64,000 bases of DNA from Haloarculaceae archaeon H-GB1-1. Its GTDB lineage: Archaea; Halobacteriota; Halobacteria; Halobacteriales; Haloarculaceae. The DNA is taken from assembly GCA_029688825.1 (NCBI GenBank), contig JARUKX010000003.1, forward strand, positions 124,001 through 188,000, given 5' to 3'. The position numbers were made by a program, and so were the translations under genes. Position 1 is the stretch's first letter; every line of letters begins with the position of its first letter. Shown piece by piece: positions 8,889 to 17,517 of this stretch. Under the pieces are notes generated by a model. The model had not been told where the DNA came from. It ran no database searches and worked only from the letters and a program-made list of their open reading frames with translations.

Positions 8889-9884
8889 ATGAGTTCGAGC
8901 GAGGAAGCTACCCCGACCGGAACGCGCGTCATCACCGCCGCTGGCGTCCGCGAGCACGTCGACATCGAGAGCGTCGTCGACGCCATCGAGGACGCCTTCG
9001 CCGCCTACCAGCGCGGCGAGTCGAACATGCCCCCGAAGACGTACGTGGATCTGCCGGGCGTCGACGGAGACTTCCGCGCGATGCCCGCACAGGTCGGCGA
9101 CGACGCCGGCGTGAAGTGGGTCAACGTCCACCCCGACAACCCCGGCCGCTTCGGTCTGCCGACGGTCATGGGACTCGTCGTCTACAGCGACCCCGAGTCC
9201 GGCTATCCGCTCGCGGTCATCGACGGGACCGAGCTGACCCGGTTCCGCACCGGCGCAGCGGCCGGTGTCGCAACCCAGTATCTCGCGCCCGACGACGCGG
9301 ACTCGCTGGGCATCCTCGGCGCTGGCGAGCAGGCGCACACCCAGCTCGCGGCCATCGCGAGCGTCGTCGATCTCGAGGAAGTCGTGGTCTCCGACCTCGA
9401 CGAGGACGCCGTCGAGCGCTTCATCGACCGCGAGTCCGACCGCGACGTGGACATCGTCGGCGGCAGCCCGAAGGACGTCGCCGGCTGTGACGTCATCTCG
9501 ACGACGACGCCCGCCAGCGAACCGATAATCAAAGCGGAGTGGGTCGACGAAGGCACCCACATCAACGCCATGGGCGCGGACGCCGAGGGCAAGCAGGAAC
9601 TCGACCACGCGCTGCTGGACGAATCCGTCGTCATCGACGACTGGGAGCAGTGCAGTCACAGCGGCGAGATCAACGTCGCCGTCTCCGAGGGGTCGTTCAC
9701 CGAGGACGACGTGACCGCGACGCTCGGCGACGTGGTCACCGGCGAGACGGACGTCGACCAGAGCGGCATCACGGTCTTCGACTCGACCGGGCTGGCCATC
9801 CAGGACATCGTGACCGCACGGCAGGTCTTCGACGCCGCCGTCGAAGCAGACGCCGGACAGGTCATCGACATCGTCCAGGGCTGA
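8889..9884 (+). CDS. Ornithine cyclodeaminase / alanine dehydrogenase family (mu-crystallin)
   Basis: 331-residue NAD-dependent enzyme of the OCD/mu-crystallin family. The substrate region FRAMPAQVGDDAGVKWVNVH, the arginine motif ELTRFRTGAAAGVA, and the Rossmann motif LGILGAGEQAHTQL are visible, followed by VISTTTPASEP and INAMGADAEGKQEL. Archaeal members include alanine dehydrogenases (Archaeoglobus), so alanine dehydrogenase is as likely as ornithine cyclodeaminase. The ATG at 8889 is 28 nt from a TATA box. The divergent Lrp regulator suggests amino-acid-responsive control. Confidence 0.88.
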   Translation: MSSSEEATPTGTRVITAAGVREHVDIESVVDAIEDAFAAYQRGESNMPPKTYVDLPGVDGDFRAMPAQVGDDAGVKWVNVHPDNPGRFGLPTVMGLVVYSDPESGYPLAVIDGTELTRFRTGAAAGVATQYLAPDDADSLGILGAGEQAHTQLAAIASVVDLEEVVVSDLDEDAVERFIDRESDRDVDIVGGSPKDVAGCDVISTTTPASEPIIKAEWVDEGTHINAMGADAEGKQELDHALLDESVVIDDWEQCSHSGEINVAVSEGSFTEDDVTATLGDVVTGETDVDQSGITVFDSTGLAIQDIVTARQVFDAAVEADAGQVIDIVQG

Positions 9885-9982
9885 GGTGTCAGTGGGAGCC
9901 GTGGACGGTTCACCTCTCGGAAGAGGGCTCCGGCGAGGTATGTCCACGGCGTTGGGCGACACTGCTCACTGGTCTGGCACGT

Positions 9983-11653
9983 TCAGGGTAAGATGGAGAT
10001 TCTCTCTGCGGGTACGGTCCCGTCCTGAGACCATCCCCGCGTCTCGTAGTAGTCTCCTCTCGCAGTTTCGAAGTTTGGGAGTTCGTACGGCAGGACGTCG
10101 TCGTCACGGTCGAAGCCACGCCGATTGTTGAAGTGGCGTTCGAGCGTGACGACGCGGTCACCGACCGCGAGCAGGTCATCGTAGTCCGCGTCGAACAGCT
10201 GTTCGTACCGTTCACGGGTCAGGAAGTCCCGCGAGAAGCGACAGACGACGCCACAATCTTCGAACGCGCGTGCGTTCTCGTGCTCGACGAGCAGGTTGGC
10301 CTTCGTCTCGTCCAGCCCCTCCGGCGGGAGCGCGTCGTCCTTCCCGACCAGGGGATACTCTCGCGAGTAGAAGGTCGCGTACATGTGGTCGGCGCCGCGA
10401 TTGGACGTTGCGAAGCCGAGGCCCTGGCCGTTGAGGTGCCGTCCGTCGTGGGCGGGGAACTCCATCCCCTTCACCGACCAGTTCTCGACGCCCAGGTCCT
10501 CGTGACACCGGTCGATACCCTCGGCGAGCAGGTCACCGACCTCCTCGCGCCGGGCGATGTCCTCGACGACGTCCTCGATCAGGTCGACGTGGCCGAAGGC
10601 GTCCTCGGAGTCGAGATAGGCGGCGACGACGTCGCCGCAACTGATGGTGTCCATCCCGTACTCGTCGCACTGCTCGTTCGAACGCATCACGTCGACGACG
10701 TCGTCGACGCCGCAGTTGCTCCCGAACGCCATCACCGTCTCGTACTCCGGGCCTTCCGTCTCGATGCCCGACGCCTCGTCTCGCGTGGGGAGCTTGCAGG
10801 CGAACGCACAGGCCGAGCAGGTCGCCGTCTCGTACTTCTTCTCCTCGACGCGGTCGCCGTTGATGCCCTCGGCACCCTCGAACGAACGTTCTGAGAAGTA
10901 CCGCGTCGGTAACGCCCCCACCTGATTCGCGAAGTCGGTCATGCTCGTCGTCCCCTGGCGCTTCATGACGTGATCGGACTGGGCAGCCTCGCGGTGGACG
11001 TCCATCTGCACGTCGGGAATCGAGACGTCGTGAGTAGACTCGCCCGCGAAGGTGACCGCCTTGCAGTTCTTCGCGCCGAGGACGGCCCCGAGCCCGCCGC
11101 GGCCGAACGCCCGCTTCTCCGTCGTCATCACGCTCGCGAACCGGACCTCGTTCTCGCCGGCCGGACCGATGCAGGCGACGTGGTCGGGCCCGAGGCCGTG
11201 ACGCTCCTCGATAGTGTCGCAGGTCTCGGAGACGACCGCGCCCTCGAGCTCGGGAATCTCCTCGAACGTCACACCGTCGTCGGTCACGTGAACGGCGAGC
11301 AACTCGTCGCTCGCGCCGGTGATCTCGACGGCAGCGTGGCCGGTCCCCGCGAGATTCCGGGAGAGGAAGCCACCGGCGTTGCTCGACAGGAGACCGTCCG
11401 TCAACGGCGAGACGCCGGTCAGGCTGGTCCGTCCCGTGAAGCTCATCCTGGAGGTCTGCATCGGCCCCGTCGCGAACACGAGGCTGTTCTCCGGACCGAG
11501 CGGGTCGGCGTCGAACGGCACGCGGTCGTGTACCAATCGCGTTCCGACGCCGCGACCGCCGACGTACGCTTCGAGCACGTCGTCGACATTTTCCGTGGAC
11601 CATTCCCGCGCTTCGAGGTCGATGGTGAGCAGGTCACCGTGGACGTGAAGCAT
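9983..11653 (-). CDS. Tungsten-dependent aldehyde:ferredoxin oxidoreductase
   Basis: 556-residue AOR-family enzyme that oxidises aldehydes to acids with ferredoxin as acceptor, using a tungstopterin and a [4Fe-4S] cluster. The N-terminal AOR fold has YVGGRGVGTRLVHD and the pterin-binding FTGRTSLTGVSPLTDGLLSS. The cluster ligands are CSACAFAC (Cys279, 282, 286) plus a Cys near 467-471 in DCGVVCRFS. It is monocistronic, with a short ThiS/MoaD-like partner absent. Halophilic aerobes usually carry several AORs of unknown substrate, so the exact aldehyde is not assigned. Confidence 0.9.
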   Translation of the reverse strand: MLHVHGDLLTIDLEAREWSTENVDDVLEAYVGGRGVGTRLVHDRVPFDADPLGPENSLVFATGPMQTSRMSFTGRTSLTGVSPLTDGLLSSNAGGFLSRNLAGTGHAAVEITGASDELLAVHVTDDGVTFEEIPELEGAVVSETCDTIEERHGLGPDHVACIGPAGENEVRFASVMTTEKRAFGRGGLGAVLGAKNCKAVTFAGESTHDVSIPDVQMDVHREAAQSDHVMKRQGTTSMTDFANQVGALPTRYFSERSFEGAEGINGDRVEEKKYETATCSACAFACKLPTRDEASGIETEGPEYETVMAFGSNCGVDDVVDVMRSNEQCDEYGMDTISCGDVVAAYLDSEDAFGHVDLIEDVVEDIARREEVGDLLAEGIDRCHEDLGVENWSVKGMEFPAHDGRHLNGQGLGFATSNRGADHMYATFYSREYPLVGKDDALPPEGLDETKANLLVEHENARAFEDCGVVCRFSRDFLTRERYEQLFDADYDDLLAVGDRVVTLERHFNNRRGFDRDDDVLPYELPNFETARGDYYETRGWSQDGTVPAERISILP

Positions 11654-11701
11654 GCCTGCGATACGGTGGCATGAGACAAAAGTGTCGCTGCCGAGGGCCG
11701 C

Positions 11702-11980
11702 CTACCGCCGAACTCGGAATCCGTCCTCGCCCTCGGGGTCCTCGTAGTCCACCTCGACGTCTTCGACCCGAGCGGCAGGACTCCCCTCGTGGCACCACTC
11801 GACCATGGACTCGACGGCGGACTCCTCGCCCTCGAAGATGGCTTCGACGCGGCCGTCGTCGAGGTTTCGGACCCATCCGTCCACGCCCTTCTCCCGCGCC
11901 GTGTCGCGGGTGTTGGCGCGGTAGAAGACGCCCTGTACCTTCCCGGAGACGAACACGTGTGCTCGCGTGCGATCAGACAT
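11702..11980 (-). CDS. acyP: Acylphosphatase
   Basis: 92-residue acylphosphatase that hydrolyses acyl phosphates such as acetyl phosphate. The catalytic Arg is in GKVQGVFYRANT and the catalytic Asn in GWVRNLDDGRVEAI, with the usual ferredoxin-like beta-alpha-beta pattern. The length is standard. It is separated from the AOR gene by about 50 nt on the same strand. Whether the two are functionally linked, through acid or acyl-phosphate metabolism, is only speculation. Confidence 0.93.
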   Translation of the reverse strand: MSDRTRAHVFVSGKVQGVFYRANTRDTAREKGVDGWVRNLDDGRVEAIFEGEESAVESMVEWCHEGSPAARVEDVEVDYEDPEGEDGFRVRR

Positions 11981-12049
11981 AGATGACGGTTCGACGGTCT
12001 GGCAGAAAAATCGGACGGCAGCGGCCGTCGACGAAACTGGGGACCGACG

Positions 12050-12937
12050 CTAGCGGAGGTAGTGGAAGACGTACGTCTGTACGTAGCCCGCGTAGGTCCC
12101 GCCGAACGTCTCTCGCAGCGCTCGGGACGTCTCGGCGTAGTTCCCCCGGTCGCAAGACGGGTAGTACTCCTCGATTGCCGTGCGAATCCACGTGTCGAGC
12201 GGGATGGCCTCCGTGAAGTCCAGCGCGAACAGGAGGATGCAGTCGGCGACCTTCTCGCCGACGCCGACGAAGCGCGTCAGATACTCACGGGCCTCCTCGT
12301 AGGGGAGGTCACGCGCTTCCTCGGGGTGGCCCTGGCCGTCCGCGACCATCTCCGCAGTCTGCTGGACGTACGGTGCCCTGTAGCCCAGCCCGAGGTCCCG
12401 AAGCTCGGCTTCCGTCGTCGCGGCCAGCGTCTCCGCCCTCGGATAGGCATCGTAGGTTCGGCCGTCGAACTCGACGGACTCGCCGTAGGTCCGGCAGAGT
12501 GCCTGCTGCATCCCGTGGATGCGACCGACGCGCATCTGTGCAGAGCAGATGAACGAGATCAGCGTCTCGAACGCCGGGTCGTCGACCAGTCGCATCCCCC
12601 AGTACGCGTCGAAGGAGTTCTGAACGACGTCGTCGTCCGGAGCCGTGTCGCGGATCGCGTGCAGGTCGTCGGTCAGGCGGAGTCGTGAGCGAAGCACGGA
12701 TTCGGCGTCGGCGTTCGATTCCCACTCCAGTCCGGCGTCGACCTGTCGAACGCGGATGACCGCTGGGTCCTCGAACGCTCGCGAGACGGTCGTGTACCAG
12801 GCCGACCCACCGTACGCGCCGGGTTCGTCGTACATCCGACCGTCTTCGCGGTCCCAGAGGTACGACTGGCCACTCTCGACGGTCGACTGGAGGTCGAACG
12901 GCTCGTACGGACCGAGGTCGATGCTCCCGGTTTGCAT
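12050..12937 (-). CDS. 8-oxoguanine DNA glycosylase (OGG1-like HhH-GPD)
   Basis: 295-residue base-excision repair glycosylase. The N-terminal OGG-type beta domain (FDLQSTVESGQSYLWDR, then SAWYTT) precedes the HhH-GPD domain. The helix-hairpin-helix GVGEKVADCILLFALD supplies the catalytic Lys, and the Asp is in IPLDTWIRTAIEEYYP. The overall architecture is closest to OGG1/AlkA-type enzymes, so 8-oxoG removal is the best call and 3-methyladenine glycosylase the alternative. It stands alone, with DUF555 divergent about 130 nt away. Confidence 0.88.
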   Translation of the reverse strand: MQTGSIDLGPYEPFDLQSTVESGQSYLWDREDGRMYDEPGAYGGSAWYTTVSRAFEDPAVIRVRQVDAGLEWESNADAESVLRSRLRLTDDLHAIRDTAPDDDVVQNSFDAYWGMRLVDDPAFETLISFICSAQMRVGRIHGMQQALCRTYGESVEFDGRTYDAYPRAETLAATTEAELRDLGLGYRAPYVQQTAEMVADGQGHPEEARDLPYEEAREYLTRFVGVGEKVADCILLFALDFTEAIPLDTWIRTAIEEYYPSCDRGNYAETSRALRETFGGTYAGYVQTYVFHYLR

Positions 12938-13065
12938 TCGCTCTCCCCGATGCGATCAGCGCGTTTACGATTTGCGAGTCCGACCCGTCGCCCAGGAGTC
13001 GGTAATGGTCACTGGAACGGTACTCTTGGCTAACCTTCTTATCGGTTGCCATACAAGGACAGACC

Positions 13066-13530
13066 ATGAACTGCAGAGTCGTTGTCGAAGCCGCTGTGCC
13101 CGTGTACGACGTCTCGACGGCGGACGAAGCCGTTCGGATCGCCATCTCGAAGACGGGAGAGATGTTGAACCCGGACCTCAACTACGTCGAGATCAACATG
13201 GGCGAACGGGTCTGCCCGCACTGTGGCGACGATCTCGAACCTGCGTTCATCGCGGCCGACGAGAGCCTCGTCGCGCTCGAACTGGAGATGACGGTGTTCA
13301 ACGTCGAGCGGGACGAGCACGCGGCCAGAATCGCCCGGAAGGAGATCGGCCAGCGCCTGGAGAACATCCCGCTCGAAGTCCTCGAAATCGAGGAGATAGA
13401 GGAGGAAGACGAGGGCGACGACGAGTCCGACGACACCACGGAGAGTTCCGACGACGACTCGTCGGCGACCGACGAGACGACTGGTGACGACGACGTCCTC
13501 CCGGAGTTCGAGGAGCTCATCGACGAGTAG
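13066..13530 (+). CDS. DUF555 / UPF0212 family protein
   Basis: 154-residue conserved archaeal protein of unknown function. The core (1-110) has the family pattern VVVEAAVPVYDVSTADEAV and a single CPHCGDDLEP motif. The C-terminal 45 residues are an extremely acidic, Ser/Thr/Asp/Glu-rich tail, longer than the folded core needs. A TATA-like CTTATCGG about 30 nt upstream supports the ATG at 13066. Confidence 0.88.
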   Translation: MNCRVVVEAAVPVYDVSTADEAVRIAISKTGEMLNPDLNYVEINMGERVCPHCGDDLEPAFIAADESLVALELEMTVFNVERDEHAARIARKEIGQRLENIPLEVLEIEEIEEEDEGDDESDDTTESSDDDSSATDETTGDDDVLPEFEELIDE

Positions 13531-13658
13531 TCTCGACGACGCGTTCGAAGCGAAGCTGTGTTCTCTGTGTCTCTGCCGCGAGCAGTGACGCCGTCCGGAA
13601 TTCTGTGGACTCCCGTGACGCCGACCCGCCGGTCACGAGCGTCGTTGTCCAGAAGTCA

Positions 13659-13710
13659 AACAGTCGCGAGAGCCTCCCCCCTGAGAGGCCTGCCATCGAC
13701 GGCGACTGTT
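13659..13710. other. Nested inverted repeat between convergent genes
   Basis: A perfect 9-bp inverted repeat, AACAGTCGC (13659-13667) and GCGACTGTT (13702-13710), encloses a second stem GCCTC/GAGGC (13672-13676 and 13684-13688). It sits in the gap between DUF555 and UPF0058, which converge. It could be a bidirectional transcript end or a small structured RNA. No T-run follows, so it is not a classic terminator. Confidence 0.35.
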
Positions 13711-13734
13711 ATGAGTACTGAGGAATGCGCAGAA

Positions 13735-13971
13735 TCAATCAGCCGTCGGGGACACGCGTTCGGTGTCCTGGCTCGACATCTCGGACGTGATGCCCTTCGC
13801 GAGTGCAAAGACTGCAGCTTTGTGATCCGTCTTCGATTTGTGAATCGATGTTGGCTGTACGCCGAGCGAATCGTATTCTTCGTGGGTAACCGTCGTTCCC
13901 ATCTCTCCCTCGTAGTGGTTCTCTACCTGTGCGAGCAGGCCGTGAAGGTGAATAAGCTCCTGCTTCTTCAT
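13735..13971 (-). CDS. UPF0058 family protein
   Basis: 78-residue haloarchaeal/methanogen protein of unknown function. The family pattern is clear: MKKQELIHLHGLLAQVENHY at the N-terminus, then EYDSLGVQPTSIHKSKTDHK and AVFALAKGI. The start at 13971 is chosen over a GTG two codons upstream because MKKQEL is the conserved N-terminus and a TATA element (13996-14003, minus strand) lies about 27 nt upstream. Confidence 0.87.
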   Translation of the reverse strand: MKKQELIHLHGLLAQVENHYEGEMGTTVTHEEYDSLGVQPTSIHKSKTDHKAAVFALAKGITSEMSSQDTERVSPTAD

Positions 13972-14006
13972 GGTCACCCGGTGCTAATAGCTGAAGGGTT
14001 ATAGTA

Positions 14007-14019
14007 GTACTCTGAGTAC
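14007..14019. promoter_or_regulatory. Perfect palindrome GTACTCTGAGTAC upstream of UPF0058
   Basis: A 13-nt perfect palindrome immediately upstream of the TATA/BRE region of the leftward UPF0058 gene, in the divergent gap with aIF2-beta. Its position suggests a transcription factor site; no factor is identified. Confidence 0.4.
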
Positions 14020-14111
14020 CGTTAACATACTTCTCTAGATTCCCGACGCTTAGGGGTCTCTAGGGCCGGTCTCGTTGAAAGTTTTTTACTCCCGGATGGC
14101 TAGTTCCGGGT

Positions 14112-14516
14112 ATGGACTACGACGATATGCTCGACCGGGCCATCGAAGATGCGCCGGACATCGAGGGTACATCCGACCGGTTCGACGTGCCCGATCCGGA
14201 CGTCCGACAGGAGGGCAACGTCACAGTCTACGAGAACTTCCAGGCGACGGCGAAACGACTCGACCGTGACCCCGATCACGTCATGAAGTTCCTCCAGAAC
14301 GAACTGGGGACCAGCGGCCACATCGACGAGAGCGGCCGTGCTCGACTCACCGGGGACTTCGGGGAACGCCGCATCCGCGAGGCTATCGACGAGTACACCG
14401 AGGAGTACGTGCTGTGTTCGGAGTGTGGCCTTCCCGATACGAGATTCGAGCGCGAGTCGGGCGTCCTCTTACTTCGCTGTGAAGCCTGTGGGGCCCGCTC
14501 GGCGACGAAAGATTAA
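14112..14516 (+). CDS. Translation initiation factor aIF2 beta subunit
   Basis: 134-residue beta subunit of archaeal initiation factor 2, which delivers initiator tRNA to the small ribosomal subunit. An N-terminal helix region precedes the central alpha/beta domain (VTVYENFQATAKRLDRDPDH, MKFLQNELGTSG). The C-terminal zinc ribbon has CSECG and CEACG. A GTTTTTTA element about 25 nt upstream of 14112 fits a leaderless start. Its stop overlaps the 3' end of the opposing zinc-protein gene by 4 nt. Confidence 0.95.
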   Translation: MDYDDMLDRAIEDAPDIEGTSDRFDVPDPDVRQEGNVTVYENFQATAKRLDRDPDHVMKFLQNELGTSGHIDESGRARLTGDFGERRIREAIDEYTEEYVLCSECGLPDTRFERESGVLLLRCEACGARSATKD

Positions 14517-14692
14517 CTGAGGTTCTTCAGGGTTCGGAGGTCGTGTTCGGTCCGCATAAATTCCGAGAGTCGACGACTCGCGTGACACTTCGGACAGTGA
14601 TAGTTCTCGGTCGGCGCAGGTAGATCGCGCGGCGTGGACTCCCAGTCTTTCTTGCATTCGGGACAGAGCAACCGGACGTACGCTTCCTCCAT
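14513..14692 (-). CDS. Small putative zinc-binding protein (59 aa)
   Basis: Unannotated-size gene of 59 codons. It contains two CxxC pairs in the order LLCPECKKDW and YHCPKCHASRRL, separated by 21 residues, a classic treble-clef/zinc-ribbon spacing. It ends in a basic/acidic helix (LSEFMRTEHDLRTLKNL). Its stop overlaps that of aIF2-beta tail to tail by 4 nt, and its ATG is at 14692. High-GC codon usage and intact cysteines indicate a real protein. A role in nucleic acid or protein binding is inferred from the fold only. Confidence 0.72.
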   Translation of the reverse strand: MEEAYVRLLCPECKKDWESTPRDLPAPTENYHCPKCHASRRLSEFMRTEHDLRTLKNLS

Positions 14693-14743
14693 GTGTGGTT
14701 GTCTCTCACAATCGGGGAGAAGAAAAAGCTTGTCGCCGGAACG

Positions 14744-15709
14744 TTATTGACCGTCTTCGTCGAGCAACTCCTGATAGCGGTTCCGTATCGTCACTTCGGA
14801 TATCTCGGCGACGTCGCTGACCTCCCGCTGTGTGACGCGCTCGTTCGAGAGACGGGCCGCAGCGTAGATAGCCGCCGCAGCGAGTCCGACCGGGCTCTTT
14901 CCGGAGTGGATGCCGCGCCGTTTCGCGTCGGCGAGCAGCTCGCGCGCTTGTCGGTTCGTCTCCTCGGACAAGGCCAGTGACGAGGCGAACCGGGGGACGT
15001 AGCTCTCGGGGTCAGCGGGCTGGATCTCCAGTTCCAGTTCTCGAATCACGTACCGATACGTTCGGGCTATCTCGTCTTTCTCGACGCGGGAGACATTCGT
15101 CAGCTCGTCGAGGCTTCGAGGAATCCCCGCTTGCCGGGCCGCGGCGTACAGCGAGGCCGTCGCGACCCCCTCGATGGACCGTCCTGGGAGGAGGTCTTCT
15201 GACAGCGCCCGCCTGTAGATGACCGACGTCGTCTCCCTGACGCTGTCGGGGAGCCCGAGTGCGCTCGCCATCCGGTCGATCTCGCCGAGCGCCTGCTTGA
15301 GGTTGCGCTCTTTGGAGTCCTGCGTGCGGAAGCGCTCGTTCCACTTTCGAAGCCGATTCATCTTCTGGCGCTGATTCGAGGCCAGCGTCCGGCCGTAGGC
15401 GTCCTTGTCTCGCCAGTCGATGTTCGTGGATAGGCCTCGGTCGTGCATCATGTTCGTCGTCGGCGCACCGACGCGACTCTTCTCGTCCTTCTCGTGTGCG
15501 TCGAAGGCTCGCCACTCCGGTCCCCGGTCTATCTCGTCGGTCTCCACGACCAGCCCACAGTCCTCACAGACGGTCTCTCCCCGTTCGCCGTCTTTCACGA
15601 GGTCACCGCTGCATTCGGGGCACACGGTGCCCTCCCCGCGGGTTCCCGTCTCATGCTCGGAGCCGGTCCGTTGCGTTTCGTCAGCGTGGGTCTTCGTTTT
15701 CTCGCTCAT
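14744..15709 (-). CDS. tfb: Transcription initiation factor IIB (TFB)
   Basis: 321-residue archaeal TFB, which bridges TBP-bound promoters and RNA polymerase. An N-terminal acidic stretch precedes the zinc ribbon (CPECSGDLVKDGERGETVCE, then DCGLV), the B-reader/linker, and two cyclin repeats (about 125-205 and 220-315). The C-terminal helix-turn-helix that contacts the BRE is in VTQREVSDVAEISEVTIRNR. Haloarchaea carry several TFBs with different gene sets; which paralogue this is cannot be told here. The upstream gap is AT-rich with several TATA-like words. Confidence 0.95.
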   Translation of the reverse strand: MSEKTKTHADETQRTGSEHETGTRGEGTVCPECSGDLVKDGERGETVCEDCGLVVETDEIDRGPEWRAFDAHEKDEKSRVGAPTTNMMHDRGLSTNIDWRDKDAYGRTLASNQRQKMNRLRKWNERFRTQDSKERNLKQALGEIDRMASALGLPDSVRETTSVIYRRALSEDLLPGRSIEGVATASLYAAARQAGIPRSLDELTNVSRVEKDEIARTYRYVIRELELEIQPADPESYVPRFASSLALSEETNRQARELLADAKRRGIHSGKSPVGLAAAAIYAAARLSNERVTQREVSDVAEISEVTIRNRYQELLDEDGQ

Positions 15710-15889
15710 GGTTTGGACTGGCCCGCAGAAAGAAATCGATACTAACTTTATAGACCTTCCTTAACTACGCGTTATCTCTTTAGACATTTAACTGTTTGCT
15801 AGAGATTACTCACTGATTCGGCGTGGATAGAGGCGACCAGCCAGTAATATCACAAGGTTATTGGTCGGCGCAGAAGTTCCGATTCGAGT

Positions 15890-17401
15890 ATGGTCACGAC
15901 GACACTCGCGCTCGCGCTCACAGCGACTACCCTCGCGGTGTTCGCGGCGCTCGGTGCCTGGTACTCCCGAGGTCGCGTCGGTTCCGTCGAGGACTTCATC
16001 ACCGCGCGCGACACGGCCGGGGCCGGGACGCTCACGGCGACGCTCATCGCCTCCAGTATGGGGGCGTGGATACTGTTCAGCCCGGCGGAGGCAGGTGCCG
16101 CGTTCGGCGGCATCACCTCCGTCGTCGGCTACGCGCTCGGAAGCGCGGTCCCGCTGGTCGCGTTCGCGTTCCTGGGGCCACGAATCAGGCAATACATCCC
16201 CGACGGACACACGCTGACCGAGTACGCGTACGCACGCTACGGGAACGCGATGTACGCCTACGTGTTGCTCATCTCCATCGTCTACATGTTCGTCTTCCTC
16301 GCCGCCGAGATGACGGGTATCACCGGCGCGCTCTCGCTCGTGGCGGACGTGCCGGCGTGGCAGACCGCCGTCCTCATCGGCGGATTCGTCCTCGCGTACA
16401 CGGTCTACGGCGGCCTCCAGGCCAGCATCTTCACCGACACGCTCCAGACGCTCGTCCTGTTGCCGCTCCTGGCGCTCGGGTTCGGCGGAGCGTTGCTCGC
16501 ACTGGGCGGGACCGGCGAGATTCATCGGACTGTGGTCCAGACCGATCCCCAGCTTCTCGACCCCGGTTTCGTCCCCGGGCTGAAGTTCGGCGCGTACATC
16601 ATCATCGCCGTCCTCGGGGCTGAGATGCTGAACCAGGCCTGGTGGCAGCGCATCTACGCTGGCCGCGACGACGCGACGGTCAAGCGAGGGTTCCTCGTGG
16701 CCGCCGTCGCGGTCGTCCCGATGATCGTCGTCGCCGGACTGTTCGGTCTGGCCGCGACGGGGCTCGGCATCGTCGACGGCAACGCCAGCATCGCGTTCTT
16801 CCTCGTGCTGGATGCCGCCTTCCCCGAGTGGGTGACCTTCGCCGTCACCCTGATCGCCGTGCTGCTGGTCATGTCGACGGCCGACACGCTGTTCAACGCC
16901 ATCGCGAGCGTGGTCACGGCGGACCTGCCGCGCTTGCTCGACGATCCGGACGACGGAACGCTGTCGTTCGCCGCTCGGAGTCTGACCGTCGTCGTGGCCG
17001 TCGCTGCGACGGTGGTCGGCGCACAGGGATACAGCGTTCTCCAACTGTTCTTCGTCGCGGACCTGCTCGCGACCGCGACCTTCGTTCCGTTGCTCTACGG
17101 ACTCTACTCGCCCGAGCCGACGGGGAGGGACGTGTTCGCGGCGAGTCTGCTCGGCCTCGCCGTCGGGACGGCGTACTTCCCGACGTTGCGTGGAATCCTC
17201 GCGGGGATACCGGGTCTCGCGGACCTCTTACCCACGCCGACGTTCTTCATGACGTTCGTCAGCGCGTTCGTCGTCTCGACGGTCTGTACGGTCGTGTTCG
17301 CACAGCTGAGTCCCAGCCGCTTCGACCTCGACAGGCTCCGCACGGACGTGCGGAAACTCGACGAGCCGATGGCCGACGGTGGCGAGGTGAGCGACGAATG
17401 A
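15890..17401 (+). CDS. Sodium/solute symporter (SSS family)
   Basis: 503-residue polytopic membrane transporter with about 13 hydrophobic helices. SSS features include an N-terminal helix followed by GSVEDFITARDTAG, the SSMGAWILFSPAEAG loop of TM2, AGAE-type loops (ISIVYMFVFLAAEMTG), and WWQRIYAGRDDATVKRGF. It probably imports a small organic solute with Na+. The family covers sugars, amino acids, urea, carboxylates and pantothenate, and the substrate is not evident. The last codons overlap the ATG of a 39-codon membrane gene. Confidence 0.88.
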   Translation: MVTTTLALALTATTLAVFAALGAWYSRGRVGSVEDFITARDTAGAGTLTATLIASSMGAWILFSPAEAGAAFGGITSVVGYALGSAVPLVAFAFLGPRIRQYIPDGHTLTEYAYARYGNAMYAYVLLISIVYMFVFLAAEMTGITGALSLVADVPAWQTAVLIGGFVLAYTVYGGLQASIFTDTLQTLVLLPLLALGFGGALLALGGTGEIHRTVVQTDPQLLDPGFVPGLKFGAYIIIAVLGAEMLNQAWWQRIYAGRDDATVKRGFLVAAVAVVPMIVVAGLFGLAATGLGIVDGNASIAFFLVLDAAFPEWVTFAVTLIAVLLVMSTADTLFNAIASVVTADLPRLLDDPDDGTLSFAARSLTVVVAVAATVVGAQGYSVLQLFFVADLLATATFVPLLYGLYSPEPTGRDVFAASLLGLAVGTAYFPTLRGILAGIPGLADLLPTPTFFMTFVSAFVVSTVCTVVFAQLSPSRFDLDRLRTDVRKLDEPMADGGEVSDE

Positions 17402-17517
17402 GCCTCGGTCCAGTCGCGTTCGGCGCGCTCACCTGGGGCGCGGTCGCGCTCGTCCTGGCGGTGTTCGCGTACGAGATCTACGCGGTGCTGACGGAGTTCG
17501 GCGTCCTCAGTCGGTGA
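17398..17517 (+). CDS. 39-residue single-span membrane protein coupled to the symporter
   Basis: The ATG at 17398 overlaps the symporter stop (ATGA), so translation is coupled. The product has one strong hydrophobic helix (WGAVALVLAVFAYEIYAVLT) with almost no flanking loop. No family is recognised. Bacterial SSS transporters can have a small membrane partner (for example DUF4212 or DUF3311 proteins), usually encoded just upstream. This could be an unrelated archaeal equivalent encoded downstream. Its 3' end overlaps the opposing DUF357 gene by 11 nt. Confidence 0.6.
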   Translation: MSLGPVAFGALTWGAVALVLAVFAYEIYAVLTEFGVLSR

